A stretch of DNA of 10,068 nt from Thermoplasmata archaeon (GTDB lineage Archaea > Thermoplasmatota > Thermoplasmata > UBA184): contig JASHYV010000067.1 of the NCBI GenBank assembly GCA_030064695.1, forward strand, positions 1-10,068, given 5' to 3'. Positions 1-6,096 of this stretch are shown here, piece by piece (position 1 is the stretch's first letter; every line of letters begins with the position of its first letter). A model generated the notes under the pieces. It saw only the letters and a program-made list of their open reading frames with translations, did not search any database and was not told where the DNA came from. The translations under genes and the position numbers were made by a program.

Positions 1-248
1 GCAGCGCGAACCCGACCCCGGAGGAGGCGCTGAGCCCGGAGACGGCGTTCCGCATCTACGGGATGCACGCCGGGCTCGCGCTCGGCGAGGCGCCCCGAGG
101 CACGCTCGAGGAAGGCGCTCCCGCAGACCTCGTGCTGCTCCGGTCGCGCACGCTGGAGGACGCGATCGAGGTCGGCGCCGCCGGGGTGATGCAGACCTGG
201 GTGGGGGGTCGCCGCGTCGCTCCGGCGGATCCAGCGACCCGAGCGTAA
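1..248 (+). CDS. Amidohydrolase, C-terminal fragment (YtcJ-like, partial)
   Basis: This is the 3' end of a gene that begins before the window; the reading frame starts at base 3 and ends at TAA 246-248. The visible 81 residues match the end of metal-dependent amidohydrolases: an 'ALSPETAFRIYGMHAGLALG' helix, then a G-x-L-E-x-G-x-x-ADLVLL segment (the strand that returns to the small beta-sandwich domain) and a closing 'TWVGGRRV' strand. In the YtcJ-like/amidohydrolase_3 group this order is typical. The catalytic metal ligands lie upstream, outside the window, so the substrate cannot be judged; an N-acyl or amide hydrolase role is family knowledge, not something seen here. The gene is followed by a 59-base gap to the next likely start, with no obvious oligo-T terminator. 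Confidence 0.8.
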   Translation, partial: SANPTPEEALSPETAFRIYGMHAGLALGEAPRGTLEEGAPADLVLLRSRTLEDAIEVGAAGVMQTWVGGRRVAPADPATRA

Positions 249-307
249 AGGGTGTAAACCCGACCCGGGTCCCGCGCGCCGTGCCCGGTCCGACCGACGT
301 GCCCGCG

Positions 308-946
308 ATGAAGGAGTTCTCCCCATCGATGCGCGTCGATCTGCTGATCTCGGACTGGAAGGCCGCGCTCGACCCCGAGCTCCCCGAAGAGGAGCGCGAG
401 CGCGAGCTGTACGGGAGGGCCTGGGCGGCGTACCAAGAGGGCGACTACGGCTTCGGGCTCTGGTGCTGGCACGAGTGCGACCGGCTCACGAACGCGCTGG
501 ACCGCAATCTGCGCGAGGTGACCCGCGTCCTCGGCCCGGGGCGGTACTTCGGGTTCTCGCACCGGAAGGCAGTGGCGGGTCAGGTGCCGGTCGAGCGGAT
601 CTACCGGCCCCGCAAGGGCGATATGAGCACGCCCCGGCCGGACGCGTTCGTGCTGCCCCACTACCAGGTGCTCTGCGTCTACCTCGTACGGGCCGCCGGA
701 GGGGACCCCAAGTCGAAGGCGCAGCTCGAGATCGCCCTCGGCGAGCTCGAGGACCGCCGGCGCGCCGACCCGTTCCTCCGCTATTTCGAGACGTTCCGGG
801 ACCTGTTCGAGCGTCCGGCCGCAGAGAGCGCACCGGCCGCGACCTCCGCTCCAAGCGCCCCCGAATCCCCTTCGCCCGCGCCGAAGCGTCGCCGTTCGAC
901 GCGCTCCGGCGGCAGCCCCCCGGGCGCCTCGACCAAACCCTCATAA
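308..946 (+). CDS. Conserved-looking protein of unknown function with disordered basic tail
   Basis: I do not recognise this family. From ATG 308 the product is 212 residues. Residues 1-168 look like a folded, mostly helical, soluble domain: an acidic helix (ELPEEERERELYGRAW), a striking aromatic/Cys/His patch 'GLWCWHECDRL' at about 50-60, an 'RYFGFSHRKAV' segment near 79-89, and a 'FLRYFETFRDLFERP' helix at the end. Residues from about 170 to 212 are a low-complexity Ala/Pro/Ser tail with a KRRR cluster, probably disordered. There is no signal peptide or membrane segment. GTG 281 and ATG 329 are in-frame alternative starts; no Shine-Dalgarno motif decides between them, and ATG 308 is chosen because the nine residues before it look non-coding (Pro/Gly/Thr/Asp-rich). 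TAA at 944-946 lies 33 bases before the next start, so it may be cotranscribed with the dehydrogenase. The codon use (GC-rich third positions) supports a real gene. Confidence 0.7.
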   Translation: MKEFSPSMRVDLLISDWKAALDPELPEEERERELYGRAWAAYQEGDYGFGLWCWHECDRLTNALDRNLREVTRVLGPGRYFGFSHRKAVAGQVPVERIYRPRKGDMSTPRPDAFVLPHYQVLCVYLVRAAGGDPKSKAQLEIALGELEDRRRADPFLRYFETFRDLFERPAAESAPAATSAPSAPESPSPAPKRRRSTRSGGSPPGASTKPS

Positions 947-947
947 T
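941..947 (+). promoter_or_regulatory. Weak TATA-like element before the dehydrogenase gene
   Basis: The AT-rich heptamer TCATAAT lies 33 bases before ATG 980, at about the right distance for an archaeal TATA box with a very short leader. It overlaps the stop codon of the upstream gene, so it could equally be chance, with the dehydrogenase expressed by read-through from upstream. No purine-rich BRE is obvious. Confidence 0.25.
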
Positions 948-979
948 CGGTGAGCCCTCGCGAGGGCCGAGGGCGGTCG

Positions 980-2191
980 ATGCGCGCGGTCGTGCTCGGA
1001 GGCGGTGGACTCACCGGCCGGTGCACGGTTCGCGACCTGGCGACCGGAGGGGTCTTCGACGAGGTCGTCGCGGCCGACCTCGACCGTGAGCTCGGCGAGT
1101 CGGCGGCCCGCGCGGCCGGGGCGCGCGCCCGATTCGAACCGCTCGACGTGCGGGACCGGGGCCGGCTCGTGGCGCTCCTGCGGGGCGCGGACGCCTGCGT
1201 GAACGCCGTCCAGTACCAGTTCAACCTCACCGTGATGGAGGCCGCCCTCGAGGCGAAGGTCTCCGTGCTCGATTTCGGGGGGCTCTTCCACATGACGCGC
1301 CGCCAGCTCGCGATGGACGCGGCCTTCCGCTCCGCGGGCGTACTCGCGATCCCGGGGTTGGGCCAGGTGCCCGGGGTCTCGAACGTGCTCGCGATGGAGG
1401 CGTGCCGGGACCTCGACCGGGTCGACTCGGTGATCGTCCGCGACGGGTGGAAGGACTTCACGGTCGGGGGCCCGGAGATCTCCTTCACCTGGTCGCCGAG
1501 CACCTTCCTCGACGAGATGGTGCTACCGGCCCAGGTGTTCCGCGACGGCGGCTACCGCGAGGAGCCCGCGATGAGCGGGGCGGAGGAGTTCGAGTTCGCT
1601 CCGCCCGTCGGGCGCACCCGCGTCTATCGGACGCTGCACTCCGAGCCCGCCACGCTCCCGGAGAGCCTTCGGGACAAGGGGATCCGGAACTGCGAGTGGA
1701 AGGAGGGCGGGCCGGGCATCGAGGTGCTGCGCACGATGGCGCTCCTCGGGCTGGCCTCGGACCGCCCGGTCGACGTGAAGGGCGCTCCGGTCGTGCCCCG
1801 CGACTTCACGCTCGCGTTGCTGAAGCGCGAGAAGCTGCTCGGCATCCCGACCGGCGTCGCCATCGACGACTGGGAGGTCTGCGACATCGAGGTCACCGGG
1901 TCGAAGCACGGCGCGCCGGTCGAACGGCATGCGATCGCGCGCTTCCCGCCGCGGCCGGACTGGCAGCTCACCGCCACCGAGTACGCGGTGGGGGTCGCGG
2001 GCGCGATCGGCGCCGAGCTCATCGCCCAGGGGGCGATCCCCGAACGCGGCGTCCTCCCGCCCGAGCGGTGCGTGCCGGCGGCGGCGTTCCGCGCGGCCCT
2101 CACGAAGCGCGGGATCGCCACCGCCATCGTCCCCCCGGAAAACCCGCTCCCCGTCGCCCGGACCGAGCGAAAGGCGGCTCCAAGTGGCTGA
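980..2191 (+). CDS. Saccharopine dehydrogenase / lysine 6-dehydrogenase-like NAD(P)-dependent oxidoreductase
   Basis: The 403-residue product has the layout of the saccharopine dehydrogenase superfamily. A Rossmann fold opens at residue 2 with the nucleotide loop VLGGGGLTG (5-13); acidic residues at the end of the second strand (AADLD, 31-35) suggest NAD(H) preference, which is inference. 'ACVNAVQYQFNLTVMEAALE' (72-91), 'VLDFGG' (96-101) and 'PGLGQVPGVSNVLAM' (125-139) match the conserved second half of the cofactor domain. The C-terminal region ends with a GVLPPE...F...L..RGI pattern (357-379), a hallmark of the lysine 6-dehydrogenase-like branch. Members oxidise or form secondary or primary amines of lysine-like compounds; the exact substrate here is unknown. 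ATG 980 is chosen over GTG 950 because the Rossmann strand begins right at it. It follows the unknown gene by 33 bases and precedes an aminotransferase under its own promoter. The last 15 residues are a polar Pro/Ala/Lys tail. Confidence 0.85.
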   Translation: MRAVVLGGGGLTGRCTVRDLATGGVFDEVVAADLDRELGESAARAAGARARFEPLDVRDRGRLVALLRGADACVNAVQYQFNLTVMEAALEAKVSVLDFGGLFHMTRRQLAMDAAFRSAGVLAIPGLGQVPGVSNVLAMEACRDLDRVDSVIVRDGWKDFTVGGPEISFTWSPSTFLDEMVLPAQVFRDGGYREEPAMSGAEEFEFAPPVGRTRVYRTLHSEPATLPESLRDKGIRNCEWKEGGPGIEVLRTMALLGLASDRPVDVKGAPVVPRDFTLALLKREKLLGIPTGVAIDDWEVCDIEVTGSKHGAPVERHAIARFPPRPDWQLTATEYAVGVAGAIGAELIAQGAIPERGVLPPERCVPAAAFRAALTKRGIATAIVPPENPLPVARTERKAAPSG

Positions 2192-2232
2192 TTTCGCGGT
2201 TCGGACGTATTCAGAGCGGCTACGAACGGGGG

Positions 2233-2238
2233 TTTTTT
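2233..2238 (+). terminator. Oligo-T tract, possible archaeal terminator of the dehydrogenase transcript
   Basis: A run of six T follows a run of five G, 42 bases after the dehydrogenase stop codon. Archaeal RNA polymerase terminates at oligo-T tracts without needing a hairpin. It is the only such run in any intergenic part of this GC-rich window, and it lies between a stop codon and the next promoter. A single T6 is a weak signal by itself. Confidence 0.4.
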
Positions 2239-2279
2239 GCGGATAATACGCGAAGAATGCTACATCAGCGAACCCGCAT

Positions 2280-2296
2280 AGTACGATATATGTACT
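2280..2296. repeat. Inverted repeat AGTAC-N7-GTACT upstream of the aminotransferase TATA box
   Basis: Two perfect 5-base arms (2280-2284 and 2292-2296) flank GATATAT. The repeat is centred about 40 bases upstream of the TATA box at 2323, a position where archaeal activators commonly bind. With 5-base arms in an AT-rich stretch it could be coincidence. Confidence 0.35.
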
Positions 2297-2322
2297 GAAT
2301 CACAACTTCTCTTCTCAGGCCA

Positions 2323-2332
2323 TTTATTTATA
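2323..2332 (+). promoter_or_regulatory. Archaeal TATA box of the aminotransferase gene
   Basis: TTTATTTATA fits the archaeal TATA consensus and stands out in GC-rich surroundings. Its centre is about 44 bases before ATG 2372. With the usual spacing of about 25-27 bases from TATA centre to the start of transcription, the transcript would begin near 2354 and have a leader of under 20 bases, with no Shine-Dalgarno motif visible. This is the strongest single sign that the host is an archaeon. Confidence 0.75.
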
Positions 2333-2371
2333 GGCCACTCGGGCTCCGCGACCCGCCGCGATGCGTGCTCT

Positions 2372-3949
2372 ATGGCGGACCTGGAACCCGCCCCGCTGCT
2401 CGAACTCCCGCCCCGGGAGGAGCGCATCGCCCGTCCTCCGCACGACCCCATAGACGGGCGCCGCGCGAGCCTTCCGGACACGGCGGTCCAGCCGGCGGCC
2501 CCGAACCCCGACGCGGTCCCCGAGCCCGCGTCCAAGGAAGCGAAGAAGGAGGCTCCGGCCGAGCCGCCGGCCGAGGAGCCGGCGCCGCTCCCGATCCCGA
2601 TCGCCCGGCTCGTTCCCAAGCTCAAGAAGAGCGCGAAGCTGTTCGAGGAGGGCAAGAAGTACATCCCGAACGCCTCGAGCTCGCTCATCCGGGTCGCCTC
2701 GTACGACCCCTGCCCGCCGTTCATCAAGAAGGGGAAGGGGGCCCGGATCTGGGACGAGGACGACAACGAGTACCTCGACTTCAACCTGGGCTACGGGTGC
2801 CTCATCAACGGGCACGCTCCCGACGCCCAGGTGAAGGCGATCCAGGAGCAGGCGGAGCTCGGCCTCCACTACGCCGCGCCGACGGAGCTCGAGATCGAGG
2901 TCGCGAAGCTGTTCCACAAGCTGGTCCCGAACGCGGAGAAGGTCGCGTTCTGCTCGAACGGGTCGGACGCGACGATGAACGCGATCCGGATCGCGCGCGC
3001 CGTCACAGGCAAGGACGGGATCCTGAAGTTCGAGGGCCACTACCACGGGCAGCACGACTACGCGCTGATCAGCGCGGAAGCGCCGCCGATCGTCGCGGGA
3101 CTCGACGAGTTCCCCCGCCCGCTGCCGAACTCCGCCGGGATCCCGCCGGGGGTCACCGACTACGTCATGGTCGCCCAGTTCAACTCGGTGACCTCGTTCG
3201 AGCGGATGGTGAAGCGGTACCGGGACCGGCTTGCCGCCGTGATCCTGGAGCCGATCATGGCGAACGCGGGGGTGATCCCGCCGCTGCCGGACTACCTGAA
3301 GAAGCTCGTGGAGATCGCCCACCAGAACGACCTCCTCGTGATCTTCGACGAGGTGTTCACCGGCTTCCGGGTGGCCCCGGGGGGCGCGCAGCAGCTCTTC
3401 GGCGTCGAGCCGGACCTCTCGTGCTGGGCGAAGGCGCTCGGCGGGGGCGTCCCGATCTCGGCGGTGTCGGGGAAGACGGAGTACATGGACCTGATCGCCC
3501 CGGGGCGGATCTCGTTCGGCGGCACGTACTTCGCGAACAACCTCTCGCTCGCCGGCTCGCTCGCGAACTTGAAGCTCCTCCAGAAGGGCGGCGAGGACCT
3601 CTACAACCGCTTCAACCGCCTCACCGAGAAGCTCCACGCGGGGCTCGAGGCCGCCGGCCGCGACGCGAAGATCTCGGTGCTCGTCCAGTCGGTGAACGGG
3701 ATGCTGCAGTTCTTCTTCACGCGCCGGAAGAAGATCCAGAACTACCGGGAGTCGCTCCAGATCGACTGGAACCTGTTCCTGCGGCACCACCAGCTGCTGC
3801 TGGACAAGGGGATCTACATCCACCCCGACAACTACGAGCGGATCACCCTCTCCTCGGCGCACACGGAGAAGGACATCGAGCGGTTCCTGGCCGTCGCGAA
3901 CGAGACGTTCGCGGAGCTGCGCACGCTGCCCCGGGACTACCAGCCGTAG
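2372..3949 (+). CDS. Class III PLP-dependent aminotransferase, glutamate-1-semialdehyde aminotransferase-like
   Basis: The 525-residue product carries a full fold-type I, class III aminotransferase domain from about residue 85. Visible landmarks are the cofactor phosphate loop 'CSNGSDATMNA' (194-204), 'KFEGHYHGQHD' (219-229), the Asp of 'VIFDEVFTGFR' (D326) that contacts the pyridine nitrogen, the Schiff-base lysine in 'CWAKALGGG' (K354) and 'GGTYFANN' (383-390). The 'FEEGKKYIPN' start and the HYHG and DEV-TGFR motifs place it nearest to glutamate-1-semialdehyde 2,1-aminomutase and its relatives. No tetrapyrrole gene is nearby and the usual GTLSGNP is replaced by GTYFANN, so a different amino-group acceptor is quite possible. 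Residues 1-80 are an extra Pro/Ala/Glu/Lys-rich, probably disordered extension; no in-frame ATG, GTG or TTG occurs within it, and a TATA box lies just upstream, so the extension appears real. It is likely a monocistronic, cytosolic enzyme. Confidence 0.9.
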   Translation: MADLEPAPLLELPPREERIARPPHDPIDGRRASLPDTAVQPAAPNPDAVPEPASKEAKKEAPAEPPAEEPAPLPIPIARLVPKLKKSAKLFEEGKKYIPNASSSLIRVASYDPCPPFIKKGKGARIWDEDDNEYLDFNLGYGCLINGHAPDAQVKAIQEQAELGLHYAAPTELEIEVAKLFHKLVPNAEKVAFCSNGSDATMNAIRIARAVTGKDGILKFEGHYHGQHDYALISAEAPPIVAGLDEFPRPLPNSAGIPPGVTDYVMVAQFNSVTSFERMVKRYRDRLAAVILEPIMANAGVIPPLPDYLKKLVEIAHQNDLLVIFDEVFTGFRVAPGGAQQLFGVEPDLSCWAKALGGGVPISAVSGKTEYMDLIAPGRISFGGTYFANNLSLAGSLANLKLLQKGGEDLYNRFNRLTEKLHAGLEAAGRDAKISVLVQSVNGMLQFFFTRRKKIQNYRESLQIDWNLFLRHHQLLLDKGIYIHPDNYERITLSSAHTEKDIERFLAVANETFAELRTLPRDYQP

Positions 3950-3985
3950 TCGGGCGTCCGGGTCGCGGAACGGCCCGCCGTAGGC

Positions 3986-3995
3986 GCATAAGTAG
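3986..3995 (+). promoter_or_regulatory. TATA-like element of the peptide ABC transporter operon
   Basis: GCATAAGTAG lies in a GC-rich gap 80 bases before ATG 4066. With normal archaeal spacing, transcription would start at about 4016-4018, which coincides with an ATG at 4018. The match to consensus is partial (ATAAGTA), so confidence is moderate. Confidence 0.5.
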
Positions 3996-4017
3996 GGGAA
4001 CTCCGTAACGCGGCGGG

Positions 4018-4053
4018 ATGGGTGGTTCGGCGGGTCCGCCGGCCCTCGGTTAG
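4018..4053 (+). other. Possible leaderless upstream ORF (11 codons) before the transporter operon
   Basis: ATG 4018 begins at the transcription start predicted from the TATA element and reads MGGSAGPPALG before TAG 4051-4053. The stop is 12 bases before ATG 4066 and runs into a G-rich stretch (AGGGGGG, 4052-4058) that could serve as a weak Shine-Dalgarno site for the permease gene. Translational coupling is conceivable. The ORF is very short and may be chance; it also overlaps a GC-rich inverted repeat (4028-4041). Confidence 0.25.
4028..4041. repeat. Inverted repeat CGGCGG-GT-CCGCCG in the operon leader
   Basis: Six-base perfect arms surround a 2-base centre, so RNA could form a 5-base-pair GC stem with a 4-base loop just downstream of the predicted transcription start. 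It might be an operator or a leader hairpin. In DNA of this base composition such short GC palindromes arise often, so little weight is placed on it. Confidence 0.3.
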
Positions 4054-4065
4054 GGGGGCTACCCG

Positions 4066-5088
4066 ATGGGCCGGAGCGTAGGCGACCTCGGGATCTTCAT
4101 CGGGAAGCGCCTGGTCCAGCTGGTCCCGGTCCTCATCGGGGTCATCTTCCTCACGTTCTTCTTCACCCACGTCACCGTCGTCAACCCCTGCTCGATCTGG
4201 TACCCGCACGCCAACAAGACCACGCTCGCCAACTGCCAGGCGCAGTTCGCCCAGCCGCTCTACGTGCAGTTCTCGCACTACTTCGTGAACCTCCTGCAGG
4301 GCAACTGGGGCAGCTCCCAGTTCGCCCAGCCGGTCTACCCCACGATCGCCGCCGCGCTCCCGGCGACCCTCGAGCTCGTCTTCGCGTCGCTCTTCCTCAT
4401 GATCTTCATCGGGATCCCCCTCGGCGTCATCGCCGCCCAGTCGAGCGGGCGGCTCGCCGACCACTTCGTCCGCATCTTCTACCTCTCGGGCTGGGCGACC
4501 CCCACCTACCTGGGGGCGGTGGTGGCCGCGATCTTCATCGCGCCGGCGATCGGCCTCCCCTCGCACGGGGAGTACTCGACGACGCCGCCGTTCCCGCAGT
4601 ACACGCACATGTCGGTGATCGACGCGATCATCGCGCTCAACCCGGGCTTCACGCTCGACGCGATCGAGCACCTGATCCTGCCGGCGTCCGTGCTCGCGTT
4701 CATCAACATGGGCATCGCGACCCGGATGACCCGGAGCTCGATGCTCGAGGTCCTGCCGCTCGACTACGTGAAGTCGGCGCGGATGAAGGGCCTCTCCGAG
4801 TTCTGGGTGATGTACAAGCACGCGCTCCGGAACTCCCTCATCACCACGACCACGGTGCTCGGCATCACGGCGGGCGGCCTGCTCTCCGGGACCGTCGTCG
4901 TCGAGGAGGTGTTCACCTGGCCCGGGATCGGGGCCTACGCGTTCAACGCGATGGGCGGCGACGGAGCCGCCCCGAACTTCGACGGCGCGATCGCGGTGGT
5001 CGCGATCTTCGCGGTGGGCGTGGTGGTCGCGAACCTGATCGCCGACATCCTCTACGGCGTCCTCGACCCGCGCGTGGAGTGGAGGTAG
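4066..5088 (+). CDS. dppB: Peptide-type ABC transporter permease, DppB/OppB family
   Basis: This 340-residue membrane protein is the first permease of a family 5 (oligopeptide/dipeptide/nickel type) ABC importer. It begins with the usual 'KRLVQLVPVLIGVIFLTFFF' first membrane helix (about 15-37), followed by an external loop with the family's 'PLYVQFSHYFVNLLQGNWG' stretch, and about five more helices near 100-124, 136-160, 203-217, 257-281 and 308-331. The EAA coupling loop that docks on the ATPase is visible as 'DYVKSARMKGLSE' (233-245) followed by 'HALRNSL'. 'VEEVFTWPGIG' (279-289) and the end 'GVLDPRVEW' are typical. The external loop contains Cys42 and Cys57, which could form a disulfide, and one sequon (NKT at 50). 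ATG 4066 fits the family's N-terminus. It heads an operon of four genes; its stop is 3 bases before the next start. The ligand cannot be inferred from the permease. Confidence 0.93.
   Translation: MGRSVGDLGIFIGKRLVQLVPVLIGVIFLTFFFTHVTVVNPCSIWYPHANKTTLANCQAQFAQPLYVQFSHYFVNLLQGNWGSSQFAQPVYPTIAAALPATLELVFASLFLMIFIGIPLGVIAAQSSGRLADHFVRIFYLSGWATPTYLGAVVAAIFIAPAIGLPSHGEYSTTPPFPQYTHMSVIDAIIALNPGFTLDAIEHLILPASVLAFINMGIATRMTRSSMLEVLPLDYVKSARMKGLSEFWVMYKHALRNSLITTTTVLGITAGGLLSGTVVVEEVFTWPGIGAYAFNAMGGDGAAPNFDGAIAVVAIFAVGVVVANLIADILYGVLDPRVEWR
5081..5086 (+). promoter_or_regulatory. Shine-Dalgarno site for the second permease
   Basis: GGAGGT overlaps the end of the first permease gene and ends 5 bases before GTG 5092. 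It fixes this GTG as the start and shows that internal operon genes use Shine-Dalgarno initiation. Confidence 0.75.
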
Positions 5089-5091
5089 GGC

Positions 5092-6096
5092 GTGGGGATC
5101 CGCGACAGCCTGCGGCTCTTCTGGGCGATCCTCCGGGCGAACCCGCTCACCTTCGTCGGCTTCGTGATGGTCGCCCTCCTGTGCTCCCTCGCCGCGGTGA
5201 TGGTGATCGACCCGTGGCTGCTCGTCCGCTACGGTCCGATCCAGACCAGCAACCAGAGCTACGCGCCGCCGTCCTGGGCGCACCCGCTGGGGACCGACAA
5301 CATCGGCCTCGACATCTACTCCGAGGTGATGCGCGCCCTGCCGCTCGACCTCGGCATCGCGCTCGCGATCGTCGGCGCCTCGATCGTGATCGGGGGGGTC
5401 CTCGGGCTCGTGGCGGGGTACTGGGACAAGCCCGGCACGGTCGGCGGTGCGACGTCGGTCGTGATCCTCCGCGTCACCGACGTCTTCCTTGCGTTCCCGA
5501 GCCTCCTCTTGGCGCTCGCGATCACGATCTCGCTGGGCCGCGGGGCGTGGCAGGCGGTGCTCGCCGTCCTGCTCACGTGGTGGCCGTACTACGTGCGTCT
5601 CGTCCGCGGCGAGGTGCTCGCCGTGAAGCATCTCCCGTACATCCAGGCGGCGCGCGCCGCCGGGGTGACGGAGGGGAGGATCGTCCTCCGGCACGTCATC
5701 CGGAACATCCTCGAGCCGATCGTCGTCTACCTCACGATGGACATCGGGACCGTGCTCGTCGTCTTCTCGACGATCGCGTTCGTCGCCGACGCGATCCCGT
5801 ACCCCTCGACGACGCCGGAGTGGGGCAGCATGCTGTCGTACTACCAGCAGATCCTGCCCATCGCCTCGTACCCGTGGCTGGTCTTCGGACCGGGGGCCGC
5901 GATCTTCCTGACCGTGCTCGCGTTCAGCCTGCTCGGCGACGGGCTCCGGGACGTCCTCGACCCGCGCACGCGCCGCGCACTCGCGACGCCGCAGAGCCCG
6001 TCGACGACCGAGCCCGAGCCCCCGGCCGCCCCCTCGCCGCCCCAGCCGGAGGACCCCGACGCGAAGCTCGCGGGGGAGGTGCCGACCCCCGCATGA
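5092..6096 (+). CDS. dppC: Peptide-type ABC transporter permease, DppC/OppC family
   Basis: The 334-residue product is the second permease of the importer. The N-terminal OppC-type segment 'ILRANPLTFVGFVMVALL' (13-30) leads into the first helix. The family hallmark 'HPLGTDNIGLDIYSEVMRA' occupies 64-82. Further helices lie near 88-110, 121-147, 153-169, 206-232 and 262-285. The EAA loop 'EVLAVKHLPYIQAARAAG' (174-191) is followed by 'HVIRN', and 'TPEWGSML' (241-248) is a conserved external segment. The GTG start has a good Shine-Dalgarno site. After the last helix, residues from about 298 to 334 form an extra Pro/Ala/Glu-rich cytosolic tail not required by the family. Its TGA overlaps the ATG of the next gene (ATGA, 6093-6096), which implies translational coupling with the ATPase. 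Confidence 0.93.
   Translation: MGIRDSLRLFWAILRANPLTFVGFVMVALLCSLAAVMVIDPWLLVRYGPIQTSNQSYAPPSWAHPLGTDNIGLDIYSEVMRALPLDLGIALAIVGASIVIGGVLGLVAGYWDKPGTVGGATSVVILRVTDVFLAFPSLLLALAITISLGRGAWQAVLAVLLTWWPYYVRLVRGEVLAVKHLPYIQAARAAGVTEGRIVLRHVIRNILEPIVVYLTMDIGTVLVVFSTIAFVADAIPYPSTTPEWGSMLSYYQQILPIASYPWLVFGPGAAIFLTVLAFSLLGDGLRDVLDPRTRRALATPQSPSTTEPEPPAAPSPPQPEDPDAKLAGEVPTPA
6075..6080 (+). promoter_or_regulatory. Shine-Dalgarno site for the D ATPase
   Basis: GGAGGT lies within the end of the second permease gene, 12 bases before ATG 6093. The spacing is long but usable, and termination of the upstream gene on the same bases probably helps initiation. Confidence 0.5.

Larger units (their letters stand above)
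2192..2371. other. AT-rich intergenic regulatory island
   Basis: This 180-base gap between the dehydrogenase and the aminotransferase is the longest in the window. Bases 2241-2340 are about 42% G+C by hand count, against roughly two thirds or more in the flanking genes. It contains an oligo-T tract (2233-2238), an inverted repeat (2280-2296) and the best TATA box of the window (2323-2332). A second TATA-like sequence, GATATATG at 2285-2292, sits inside the inverted repeat. I find no ORF, tRNA or other structured RNA in it. Confidence 0.7.

Noticed and set aside
954..967. Perfect 14-base palindrome GCCCTCGCGAGGGC just before the dehydrogenase start, a possible operator
   Set aside because: At this base composition one or two perfect 14-base palindromes are expected by chance in 10 kb, and there is no second copy or TATA box of quality to support it.
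950..979. GTG 950 as start of the dehydrogenase
   Set aside because: It would add ten residues (SPREGRGRS type) before the Rossmann strand, which by family normally starts at residue 2-4; ATG 980 fits.
2324..3862. Long minus-strand ORF (about 512 codons) opposite the aminotransferase
   Set aside because: Its translation is Arg/Val/Asp/His-rich with no recognisable domain, and it lies antisense to a gene with clear catalytic motifs. GC-rich third positions on one strand remove stop codons on the other.
4028..4041. GC inverted repeat as a terminator of the aminotransferase transcript
   Set aside because: No T-tract follows it, and it lies downstream of the likely transporter promoter, where a terminator for the previous gene would make little sense.
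3937..5694. Minus-strand ORF of about 585 codons opposite the two permease genes
   Set aside because: The product is an Arg/Glu/Asp/His-rich repeat-like sequence typical of antisense reading of hydrophobic GC-rich genes; it has no domain and no promoter.
5079..6092. Upstream in-frame extension of the D ATPase that would create a permease-region fusion of about 719 residues
   Set aside because: The extra residues are an Arg/Pro/Ala-rich frame-shifted reading of the second permease gene. The family N-terminus begins at ATG 6093, in an ATGA overlap with the permease stop.
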